A stretch of 64,000 nt of DNA from Hyparrhenia diplandra (lineage: Eukaryota > Streptophyta > Magnoliopsida > Poales > Poaceae): assembly GCA_015847255.1 (NCBI GenBank), contig JADLZK010004689.1, positions 248,001 through 312,000 of the forward strand, written 5' to 3'. The position numbers and the translations under genes were made by a program. Numbering within the stretch: position 1 is the first letter of the stretch; each line of letters begins with the position of its first letter. This document shows positions 11,600 through 21,109 of this stretch, in pieces. The notes beneath the pieces are model-generated. The model had not been told where the DNA came from and searched no databases. It worked only from the letters and a program-made list of their open reading frames with translations.

Positions 11600-12440
11600 A
11601 GATATATATGTATACGTTCTATGCAATAAACAATTTATTCGTACTTCACATGGTTCACTGTTTCTTGTAAGTTGCTCCTGAGTCCTGAGAATGTCAAGAT
11701 TGTAAGTTTATCATAATTATTATATATTATTATGTGACTATCCATAGTAAATATGGCAGTATTCTAATTGCTCATGACATTATAGTAAATCATTCATCAT
11801 ACCATCGTGATAGGAAAAAAAAAAACAGTAACTTGCCCTCCTGATTATCGTATGGAGCTACTGGAAAAACATCATGATAAAAAGTTATAGTAACTTTACC
11901 GTAATTATAGTCTAAAACCACTGAAATTCTCGTAACTTCTAAAAATTCATCTTAATTCTTAATACAACATGATAATTTACTCGATAGTAACTTCATGAAA
12001 AATCAAACGGAAATTTATCATAATCCTTATTTGGAGTAACTACATTTTGAATGCAATCTCTGGCCAGTACAAAATTCTCGTAAATCAAGACAAAATAAAA
12101 CTCTTGTAAATTTGCTCTGTACAAAACTCTCGTAAATATTCACAGTTACAATTGTCGTAAATATTTACAGCTCGTGCTAATTAAAGTAACCGGAGATGTG
12201 CTCATTAGTATAACAAGATCCAAATCTCAAAAAAAAAAAAAATAGTGTAATAAGATCATTTGCGTGCGCCTGGAATATTGTGTGCTAATTATAGTAACTC
12301 TTGTGGTCGTTGCATGCAAGGCGCTGATTTCAAATTCCCCATATCAACCGTGACAAAATTAACGTAATTACCGGCAGTGCTGATGAAGGGGCCATCATTA
12401 ATTAGTATGTGTACAGAACGGTCCTGCATGGCTGCATGCA
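11600..12440. repeat. AT-rich block with scattered AGTAAC / CGTAA words
   Basis: GTAACTT, CTCGTAAAT, AGTAACTT and TCGTAAATATT recur irregularly, and some appear in inverted orientation. This resembles the short-motif subterminal region of a DNA transposon. No gene is visible. Confidence 0.35.
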
Positions 12441-12449
12441 TTGCAGTAA

Positions 12450-12720
12450 ATGACAATTCAATCAGGTGGTGCGGTGGTTCGGTCTGACCCTGGTGCGGTC
12501 TGCCGGCCTGGCTACAAAATATGGTGTTTTGTAGCTAGCTACGGAGTATACTCTATAAGAAGACCGGGAAGTTTTCTCGGGCCGGCGACGGCAACTTGCT
12601 GGCTGGGCAGGAGTCCCCCGCCGCCGTCGTCTCCACCCCAAGGGTTCTTCGTCCTAGGAAGTCCGCGGCGGGCGGGGATCGTGGGGGCGTCGGCTTCTAC
12701 AAGGTGAGGTTAGGGTTTTT
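12450..12720 (+). other. Possible first exon, GC-rich
   Basis: From about 12596 the frame reads VVSTPRVLRPRKSAAGGDRG and GVGFYK, followed by GTGAGG (a possible donor near 12700) and a T-rich intron-like stretch. It is basic and Gly/Pro-rich and does not match a family I know. A second frame is open across the same block. Confidence 0.3.
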
Positions 12721-12859
12721 TGGGTGGGATTTTTTTTCCAATGGGTGGGGGTTTTTTGCAGATTTTCTACTAGCTAGCTTGCTTGTGTTTGATCATGCAT
12801 ATGCACTTAGAGATAGAAATATGTTGTTTCAATTTCAACTAGGTTATTCAATTGTATCT

Positions 12860-13160
12860 GAATTCTACACACTTTGGACAATTTGATGTAGTTTAGTACA
12901 TTAATTAGAAATGGCTTAACTGAATATTCAGCACTTTTGTAGCAAGATTTATCCACTGGGTCCTCCAATTAATCATCTACGTACTAACCACATCCTGAGG
13001 AGACACAAGTGATATATATCTCTGTCTTTTAGCAAGTCATGCCACATATATAGGGGCATCAGATTGCTTTGGTTTTACAGTACTATAATAGAATTACCCC
13101 TGAACTTTAATTTCTGAAGCATTCTACACACTTTGGACAATTTGATGTAGTTTGTGATGA
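12860..13160 (+). repeat. Repeat shared with 54700-55120
   Basis: The segment from GTTTAGTACATTAATTAG through ATTACCCCTGAACTTTAATT is nearly the same as 54868-55085, in the same orientation. A 30-bp word starting CTACACACTTTGGACAATTT occurs twice here (about 12863 and 13124). The two copies lie just outside the two ends of the large chromovirus. From 13160 to 13510 the DNA is AT-rich with no supported gene. Confidence 0.85.
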
Positions 13161-13514
13161 CATTTAGGATGATTAGAAGGCCACTGTGTAATTTTGGTTT
13201 TGTGAAATTTGTGGTTTCCTTCATGAAATGTAATGTACTAAGCAACAAAAAAGATAGATGACATGAGTAACTGTGTCATGTGGATAACCAAATTGCACCT
13301 GCAATTACTATTTTCTATTTTGTTCAGGCATAAAGTTTGCATCTTCAAATACTTAAATTTTCAATTGCTGTGTTATAGTTTCTGTATTGATCGTAAATGA
13401 TACAAATGTTTTAAAGCCAGAATTCTCCCAGATGTTATCAAATCAATTTCCTTTCATTTGTTTAAATCATTGGCAATTTTATGCTCTGTAATTTTTGATT
13501 GCATACAAGATTAC

Positions 13515-13803
13515 GGGAACCGGCCGCCTTGAGGGCGGGGTTCGGACCGAGTCGTGCCACGGCGGTGCGGCAGTACTCCACAAGGCGCCGTGCACGCCAG
13601 AGTCTAGCCTCGCCGGGGAACCGGGCCGTCTTGAGGGCGGCGTCGGACCGGAGTCGTCGTGCCGCGGTGCGGCGTAATCCATAGGGCGCCGCCCAGCCCG
13701 TGAGTCCCGCCGCGGGGAACCGCCTTGAGGGCGGCGTTCAAACCCGAGTCGTGCCTCGGCGGAGGCGGCGTACTCCCAAGGCGCCCGCCCGTGCCCGGGA
13801 GTT
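13515..13803. repeat. GC-rich minisatellite, ~100-bp unit, three copies
   Basis: Units begin with GGGGAACCG...CTTGAGGGCG at 13515, 13615 and 13714. Each carries CGGACC(G)GAGTCGT, a GCGG(C/T)G.GGCG block and AAGGCGCC or AGGGCGCC. On the minus strand the array stays open for 152 codons (13479-13937), with repeated PPSRRPGSP-like text. That is what a period near a multiple of three would give in GC-rich DNA, so I do not call a protein. Confidence 0.85.
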
Positions 13804-13939
13804 CTTCCGTGCATGCGTTGTTTGTTCTCTCTCGAACCCTCGTAATGGAGGGGACTTCCTTCTCTCAATTGGCATATATATGTTTTGCTCTTTGTGCATA
13901 TTATCTCGCAATTGTTGTGTTTGTCCATAACTAACACAC

Positions 13940-14140
13940 TTGTTGGCTTCTCTTAGCAGAATTGCATTGGTTGTCTTAATGCAAAGTTGGAGCAGCAGAA
14001 AAGACATGATCGAGAAGAAGGATAAGTGGATCAAAAGCTGCAGCTTCAAATTTGAACCAACGGTAAAGAAGAAGAAGTTGGACATTGAGGAGCTAAAGAA
14101 GGAGAAGCAGGGGATGGCCCTAGAACAAATACCGCCCTAA
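13940..14140 (+). pseudogene. Lys/Glu-rich coiled-coil exon fragment
   Basis: Starts after an AG at about 13961 and runs to a TAA. The visible frame reads MIEKKDKWIK, then SCSF..., then VKKKKLDIEELKKEKQGMAL. In the neighbouring frame the middle part reads KLQLQI, which restores a heptad pattern, so a small indel at the CTGCAG near 14040 is likely. It ends 50 bp before the chromovirus LTR homology begins. Product unknown. Confidence 0.35.
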
Positions 14141-14186
14141 CTAATCACCATATGTCATAGTCACTGGTTCTTTTTTTATTTGAGGG

Positions 14187-17100
14187 TTCATGAGCATAAT
14201 CATTAATTAGTCACATGCATTCATGCACATGAAATGATAGATGTCATTTGAGTGATTAGATGCATTGAATTTGCTTGATTTTGCTTGCCTTGTCATTTCA
14301 TGTATGAAATGCTTGCATATTTAGTTGTTTATTCTTTATTGATTCTTAGTGATGTTTATGGGAGATGTTAGAGCATATTTCATGTTGGTCATATTTCCTA
14401 ATTAGGTTTTATTAGAGTGCTTTTGACTTGATTTGACCTTGTTTGATTTTGAAAGTAATTTATTTTGTTTTGCTCAAAAGTCATAGCTATAGATCTTGCA
14501 TGTGTGTGAACCTTTCATGAGTTGTGTAGCTAATTTCTTGTAGAACAAAAGACGTCGTAGGCTGGTTGCATGATTTTGAGTGGATCATGCCCAAAAGTCG
14601 AAGTTTGATCGGTTTGAGTGCAAATTAGGGTTTGTTGACCGCCGGAGTCCTTCGTTTTTGATCGACCGTAGTTTCAAATCTAGGCCGATCCAAGGAAAAG
14701 TTTGTATACGAGTTTTGTTCAGAATTTCACGAGGAATATTTTGTTCAATTAGGGTTTTTGCAAATTCTGCACGGATCTCGAGGAATAGGGTTAAACAGTT
14801 TGCATTAGGGGTTTTAAGTCAAAAAAGAAGAAAGAAAGAAGGGGAGCCTCGGCCGGCCACCGTCACGCGCTGCCAGCGCAACCTGCCCGCGCGCCACGTG
14901 GCCGCGCGCCTCTGCCTCCCTCTACCGCGCCCGTGACTTGAAGAAGGGGAAACCCAGTCCCTTGCACGCCAAGCCCTCTCCTCTGCCCCCTTTCCCTTCT
15001 GCTCGACGCCAACAGCGACAGGAGCAGCAGCAGCCACGCCATTGCCGGCGTCACCGCCCCTTGCTCGCCCATCTCGCCGAATCCAGCGCCCAAATGAGTC
15101 CCCAAGCTCCGTAACCCTGTGCCCGACCTCATTGACTCGTCCCGAGCATGAACCGCGCGAGGAGGAGGCCACTCTGCCGTCCACCGCGGCTGAAGCTCTC
15201 GCCAGAGCTCCACCGCGCATCGTCGTGCCGCGGCCTCGCCTCCTCAGTCCACCTCTCGACGCTCCAGCTTGTGTTCCAGCCCCTAAAGCCATGCACTAGC
15301 TTCGACCAAAGTTTCTCGGAAAGATAAGGTTTAGGTAAGCCGGAACGGCACCTCGCCGCCGTGAGCACCAGCATCGCCGCCATGGTTCCTGCCGCCACGG
15401 CGAGCCCCTCACCGTTGTCGTCGTTCCACCTTTTCCTGCACTGACTCGCGTTTCGTGGTCGTCTTGTCGTGCTCGTGCTGGGACTGCAAGGCTCGACTTG
15501 TCTCCCCGCCATCTCGCCGGAACGTCGCGTTGCCGCCGCCCTGCCCGTCGCCGCCGCCGGACGTGCTTGTGGCCAAAGCTCGCCGTCGCGTTTTGCGCTG
15601 GTCCAGTGCTCGTCGTAGGGTCGCCTAGGCACCCTGGTGCTCGTGCGCGCCTCGCCTGCCCTCACCCTCGTTGGGAATCGCCGCATCGCCGACAGCCGCA
15701 CCGCCGTTCGCCGCCGCACGCCGCCGACCGCTCGCCAGTCCGTTTCAGCTTGGGTAAGTGGCACCAATCGATAGATCTCGTCGTCGTGAATCCATGCATG
15801 TGTCCAGCGCCCCCGGAGACCCACTAACGGTGGAGATCCACTGCTCGCGCCGCCGGCAGCGCCGCTGCCCTGTTTTGTCCCACTGACACGCGGGCCCAGG
15901 CTGTCAGCAGGTTTTTCTTTATTGTTTTTCTTTTCCAGAATGTATTGCATGCCTTGCAAAATTCATAACTTGCTCATTTTATGTCGGTTTTGAGTGAGAC
16001 AAATTTTGTTGTGTTTCTTGTCACTAGATCTACAGTACAAAATTATGAGTTGGCATTTTTTGGTAGTTTTTATATTTATCTAGATTTATTGCTTTATTGC
16101 CATATAAATAGAGAAATGCATATCTAATTCTTGGTGCATGATAAAATAGTGGTGCCTGTACAAAATGTTCATGTTTTTTGGATTTAGAGTGCAGGAAAAA
16201 TAACATGCATCATATGTTCTATTGTAGAAATGTGATTTTTGATTTATGTGCTATTTACCATGCTTTCTTAGGAAATTCATAGAAAAATAAATACTAGGGT
16301 TTTTTCCATGATACTTTTTGTACATGCCTTTGTTGCTGTTATGAACCTTTTCATGTTCATGGTTAGGCAGTTTTTTACATTTCATAGTACAAAGTATTTT
16401 CATGCCCTGTTTTTATGCTAGCTTGCCGTTTTTGTGTAGGACAGTATATGCATGAATTTGCCATGAAATTTTTATGGTAAGCATATTAGACTAGTAGGAT
16501 GCTCTGGTAATTTTTGTAGAATTTTCTAAGGTGGTTGCATATTTATCATATTTATGTTGCATAGAAAATGCCCTAGAAATACATGTTTCTAGTAGGGTAA
16601 AGTGTAATGATAATTTTATTGAATGTTCTTAGCATGAATAGGATCTGTTGGTAAGCTTAGTTTGTTAAGCTTGGCAGTTTGACAGATTTTTATTCCTAGC
16701 ATTTACATGATTTATAGTGTGCATGTGTAGTGTTTGATAGCGAATGTCATTTCATGTACTTTAGTTTATCCTTTGGCTTGATCAGTAGGTGTGTTAGGTA
16801 GATTTTAACCTTGTTTACTTGCTGTTCAAGTTTGAGAAGAGTTTCATGTTTAGTTTGCAAGTTATAGGTGTTGCATGTTGCTTGTTAGGTAAAAACAGAG
16901 CCTCTGTTTTTGCTGTTTTCGAGGCTGTAGATGTTAGATTCAGGTCAGGATGGTATGGAATGATTTGTAGATAATTTTGTTAGATTTCCAACAAGTATTT
17001 GTTTGCTACATTTGGAGTTATAGAACTCCTGTGTGACTGTTTTAGTGCAAACATGTCTTGCTGCCTGTTTTTAGAATTAGTGCTAGTATGAATGTGTGAT

Positions 17101-18236
17101 GTAGGTTAGTATGGTTGCTTTATGTATTTCTAATTTCATAATGCATTCATCCATCATTCCATTTTATTCACATGCAAGTATATCTCTATGCATTCGTATT
17201 GCTTACTCACGCATATGCATGCATCATATCGGGATCGGAGGAGTTAGTTCGGGAGGAGATCAAGGAGTCGGAGGTCAACCGTCATCATCTCAGAGTGCAG
17301 CCAAAAGACCCCTGGGGAGAAGGAGGATCGTGACTCCAGCTTGAGAAGACTCTAACTTCTTCCTACTACTTTTTTCGAAGGCAAGCCCCAGGTGCATCCG
17401 ACTTTCCTATGCTTTCTAAATTAACTTGTTGAGTCCTTTCATGAATGCTTTGCATTAAGTATAGGAAGTGGTTGAAACTGTTGATGCACGGATATCCTTC
17501 TTTGAAGTTGTCCTATCCTATTTAGGAGTCTAGGTTAAATAAATGCTCGATTATAATGATTGCAAGAGAGAGTGATTTTCGGTCAATGAGAGGATGTTTT
17601 GTGGTTAGTCACATGGGTGACTAACAAGCCGAGAACCCCGAATAATAAAACATGTGAGATCGGATGGATATTGTGGTCTTCCATCGATCGCCTAAGGACT
17701 AATCCCTTTTGTCGGAAGGCGGTCGGAAGTTGAACGTACTGTTGTTCATATAGTAGGCTTCATTTGGGTCGTGAGCCACTTAAGCTCGTGGGAATGTTAG
17801 GGCCGGTACTTGTACGCTTAACGCCCCTCCTGGTGTGGTTGGTGAGGTTAATCGGACACAAGAAGATGCGCACGAGGGGTCGTACTGCGTTGCTTCGCTC
17901 ACTTGGTGGCTCGAGGAGGGGGTTGCCGACAGTCCGAGACTTTACGCCCCTAACGTCTTGGTTGTGATTAGGTCCGCCGTAGCGCGGTAGGCCTAGTGTA
18001 TGACGGGGGTATTCGCCCGGTGGTCGTGTCGATTCGAATCGCCATCTCTCCTGGTTAGTGAGAACCCGGGATGCTTCCACGACATCGTAGTCTAATATCA
18101 CAATAATAAGTTATTCTTATTCATGTTGCTATTGTTAAAATGTTGATCAAGTTACTTATCTTTGTTATTTATATATCGCCTGAGCATATGTCTTTAATCT
18201 TGACTATACGGGACTTATGGTTATGTATATAATAAT
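14187..18236 (+). repeat. 5' LTR of the chromovirus, first part
   Basis: Aligns in order with 48373 to about 52422. It comprises an AT-rich start, a GC-rich block (14840-15880), a long T-rich section, and a distal part with GGATATTGTGGTCTTCCATC. It is cut at 18236 by the gene-capture transposon and resumes at 26082. Its copy differs from the 3' LTR by many small changes, several at CG, CAG or CTG sites. Open frames inside the GC-rich block (for example 276 codons, minus, 15129-15959) are broken in the other LTR and are not called. Confidence 0.92.
18229..18236. repeat. Target site duplication ATAATAAT (left)
   Basis: Same 8 bp as at 26074-26081. The uninterrupted 3' LTR has a single ATAATAAT at this point before CACCTTTTAATTTGG. 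Confidence 0.8.
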
Positions 18237-18329
18237 GAGCCCTTTTACAAGAAATGCTTCTCAACGCTTCCCTGACGCTTCGCAATGTCTCCTCAAAATA
18301 GCGATTTTTGTTGATTTAATTTGATTAAT

Positions 18330-18780
18330 GGTATTATGGTCTTTTCGCAAAACTAATTCACCACACCCCCGCCGGCCAACCCCGGCACCCACGCGCCCGA
18401 CCCTCCTTTTCGCGTTAGTACACGCGAGGCGCAGAAAAAAAAACACGCGAGGCGCAGTGTCCGCAGTCGCCGGTCTAGCCCTAGCCATCGCCGGCCTGTC
18501 CTCACCCCCGCTGCAACGTCGGCTAGCCTCCCTCCCTCGCCGTCTCCGGCTGGCTGGGCCCGGAAGACCGGCCCGCCGCCACCACAGATGTCTCAGCAAC
18601 GCCGGCCGCCACCCATGGCTTCGCACAACCGGCCGCCTCCCGCTCGTCCGCGCCGCCGCCGTGCCCTCTCCCTCTTCGTCGCACGGCGCCTCCGTGCCCT
18701 CCCGTACCTCTCCGCCGCCTGCCGCGGCGGTCTCCTGTACGTGTGGTGTCTTTACTGTGTTCGGCTCGTTGCGTTGTGGT
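18330..18780 (+). other. GC-rich leader / possible first exon inside the transposon
   Basis: This GC-rich block, with an ATG at 18588 (MSQQRRPPPMASHNRPPPAR) and a second in-frame ATG, precedes the AHP exon. It looks like a grass 5' UTR plus a first exon, but does not match the N-terminus expected for AHP proteins. It could supply a promoter for the captured exons; that is inference. Confidence 0.3.
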
Positions 18781-18831
18781 TGGACGGATTGAATCTGATT
18801 CCAGCAATTTATTGTTTCTATGCCTGTGCAG

Positions 18832-18900
18832 TGGGAAGCCCATTGTGGATTTTGACAAGGTTGACGCCTTCGTTCATCAGCTCAAGGGCAGCAGTGCTAG
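18832..18900 (+). pseudogene. AHP-like: Captured exon of a histidine-containing phosphotransfer protein (AHP)
   Basis: After an AG acceptor at 18831 the 69-nt exon reads GKPIVDFDKVDAFVHQLKGS followed by SA, and stops at a GT donor (18901). The core HQLKGSSA is the phospho-accepting histidine motif of plant AHP proteins, which shuttle phosphate from cytokinin-receptor histidine kinases to response regulators in the nucleus. The exon ends at the serine codon after HQLKGSSA, where I recall AHP genes having an intron. Only this exon is present: the preceding helices and the C-terminal half are missing, so no functional phosphotransfer protein can be made. The downstream sequence to 20017 has no AHP match. 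Confidence 0.82.
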
Positions 18901-19437
18901 GTGATTACCGTGTTAATACCCTGTTCTTGAAATGCATGTGCAATGCAAGTCTGTAAGACAATGCGTGATCAGCAACTCCGGCATGGTAGACTAGCTACTA
19001 GTAGTCCTCTATCCATACACTAGAATTGGTTTCCACAACATACTTGGTGTTAGTTACTCGCCACAGGGTCACAGGATCTTTATGTGTGAAATACATTTTT
19101 TATCTCATCATAAAGAAATTATCCCTCAGTTCTATGCATCCCTGTAATCCTTGAATCATCTACTGGGAATCCTATTATTAATATTTTTTTTTTTTTAAAA
19201 ATAGCAAATTGAATAGCAAGTCTTCATTCTGCTAGACGCCCCATGCTTGTTTGACTAGCACAGTGGTGCTCGGTGTTAACTGTTAAGTCCATGATCCTGC
19301 TTTCTTGCCTTCTTGGTCCCACCTTAGTATCCTTTCAGGTGAAACTGTGGTTCTACCAACATTTCGTTGGTAATTTTGGTGCAGTTGTGTGCATTTACTT
19401 AGCTCAAGATAACAGATACAGCTGCATGCTTTCCTAT

Positions 19438-19482
<45 letters not shown>

Positions 19483-20017
19483 ATGTGTGACTATCTATCT
19501 GCACAAGCAAAACATATGTTAAGTTAAAGGATCCATGGTGAGCAGTATGCACTGATTTTTAGCCCTTCTCCTTAACCAAGCTAGCAGCTTGCAGCAGGCA
19601 CTTAGCAATTCAATTCCAACCATGCAATCCATTCGGTTGAAACTGGCCCCAAGTTCAGCAGCTGACAAAAATCAGAACTAGTAAAATTGAACTATGGTTG
19701 TAGAGCCTTCCATTTGGTTGTGACTGAATATGGATTGGGGTTGCTAGTGCAATACCACTTTGATAATCTTCCATGACATCCATTGTTGATGCCACACGAA
19801 CAAGACTTGCATCTGGCACATTTAGCCCATTTTCGGAGTTATTTCGAATCTCTAATGTGCGTATTTGTTAAGGAAAATTAACCTGCGTCAGCACGATATA
19901 ACATAAAGAGACCGACACAATTAGACAGAAAACATAACTGCTTCAAAGATTAGGAGCTGTTCACTTCTGGCTTTGCTAATAGAACTTTTACATTTCCCTT
20001 AAAAAAATTTAGCGCAG
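18901..20017. other. AT-rich transposon interior with 41-base poly-T
   Basis: No gene is supported. An uninterrupted T41 tract lies at 19441-19481. The rest looks like intronic or intergenic host sequence. Confidence 0.6.
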
Positions 20018-20095
20018 ACCAATTGGTGGACATTGGTTGTCAATGGGTTATTCTTGGACACTGTGAGCATAGACGTATTATTGGAAGATGACGAG
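20018..20095 (+). pseudogene. TPI-like: Captured exon of plastid triosephosphate isomerase, catalytic-His segment
   Basis: After an AG at 20017 the frame reads QLVDIGCQWVILGHCEHRRI then IG, corresponding to the TPI segment that holds the catalytic histidine (WVILGHSERR in the family). The usual Ser after the His is Cys and the usual first Arg is His. Two bases are missing near 20085 (expected EDDE follows only in another frame). A GT donor follows at 20096. The enzyme interconverts DHAP and glyceraldehyde-3-phosphate. The DIGCQWVILGH and FIGKKAAYALSQN text fits the plastid isoform better than the cytosolic one. Confidence 0.88.
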
Positions 20096-20186
20096 GTGAT
20101 TATTTTCTGTGCATATGCTACTGGTTTGACACTTCCCGAAACATATATAGTTTCTGATTGCAGTATAACAAGTTGTTCTAATGCAG

Positions 20187-20252
20187 TTTATTGGGAAGAA
20201 GGCTGCATATGCATTGAGCCAAAATGTTATGGTTATTGCCTGCATAGGAGAG
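20187..20252 (+). pseudogene. TPI-like: Captured next exon of plastid triosephosphate isomerase
   Basis: After AG at 20186 the 66-nt segment reads FIGKKAAYALSQNVMVIACI then GE. In plastid TPI this follows directly after the GEDDE end of the previous exon, so two adjacent exons and their intron (20096-20186) were captured in order. The next block of the protein (the LLEEREAG region in the family) and the catalytic glutamate loop are absent. A GT lies at 20252. Confidence 0.88.
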
Positions 20253-20300
20253 TGCATAAGGTTATTCCATTATACACTTCCAAATCTCAATGGTGTTTAA

Positions 20301-20408
20301 CAGGACTATGTATACCGATCTCTGTTCAGTAGTAGTTTTGAAATCATCTACTTGCAGGACTATGTATACCGATCTCTGTTCAGTAGTAGTTTTGAAATCA
20401 TCTACTTG
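20301..20408 (+). repeat. 54-bp tandem duplication
   Basis: Two perfect or near-perfect copies of a unit beginning CAGGACTATGTATACCGATC start at 20301 and 20355. It lies just after the TPI exons. Confidence 0.95.
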
Positions 20409-20471
20409 CAATGTTTTTGCTGCCTTTGTTCTCAGTGGTGTTAAATAAGGGCGGTTATGTTATTTGGTCTC

Positions 20472-20622
20472 TCCACTCGTTGCAATTGGGGGCTGTGGCA
20501 CATCAACTGTGACATGAGGGGACAACATCTGTCCTTTGAGCTCAGCTCAAGTGATGGCAAGACGCTGACTAGTTGCAACGTCGTGGGAGTATGGCAAGAC
20601 ATACACGGGCAAGCAGTTTCTT
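20472..20622 (+). pseudogene. Captured fragment of an expansin last exon (CBM63 domain)
   Basis: The frame from 20472 reads STRCNWGLWHINCDMRGQHL then SFELSSSDGKTLTSCNVV. Alpha-expansins have NWG..W..N....GQ.LSF.....SDG.T.TS.NV in the C-terminal wall-binding domain, and every one of those anchors is present. After NVV the frame slips: the neighbouring frame gives KTYTGKQF, matching the expansin end W.FG(Q/K)T(Y/F).GKQF. Expansins loosen cell walls in the apoplast; this piece lacks the signal peptide and the catalytic-like N-terminal domain. It sits between TPI and ATXR2 pieces on the same strand. Family assignment rests on the motif pattern. Confidence 0.75.
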
Positions 20623-21109
20623 TTGTATCCTTTTAATTGCTTAATGCTTCCTTATTTCTGGCAAATAGTTTATTGTAGTGAATAACAGACTGAAGTATAC
20701 TACAATTATTATGAATTCTTTTTACTGCTTAGTTATGCTCCAATTTCTTTTAGGTTGTGGTGCCTGTTGGTTATATTGATTGCAGCTAGCAGATGGAGTA
20801 CTTAATAATTTTAAGTATGTCAAGTGGAGATTGCCTAAAAATATCATTGCGGTTTCAACCTTAAGGATGTGCCTTTCCGTAGTTCAGTTACTTGACAACC
20901 TTAAGGATGTAAACTTTCTTTAATAGTCAATGACATTCTCATGGCAAGGCTTGTGTCTTTATTCTTCACTATTTGCCAGCCAGAAGGCTAGTTCTGCAAG
21001 GCTTCCATGTACCTTGATGAGAGACCTCTGTTGTTGTGCTGTGTGAGCTATGACAAAATCCTGTTTATCTACAACAAACTTGTGAAAAAAAAAGAACTTA
21101 TGCTTGCAG

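Noticed and set aside
13479..13937. 152-codon repeat protein
   Set aside because: Explained by the ~100-bp GC minisatellite. There is no start context, and the first unit differs in frame from a true protein repeat.
15129..15959. 276-codon open frame on the minus strand, the longest in the window
   Set aside because: It lies in the GC-rich block of the chromovirus 5' LTR. The other LTR copy breaks this frame, and no domain is visible.
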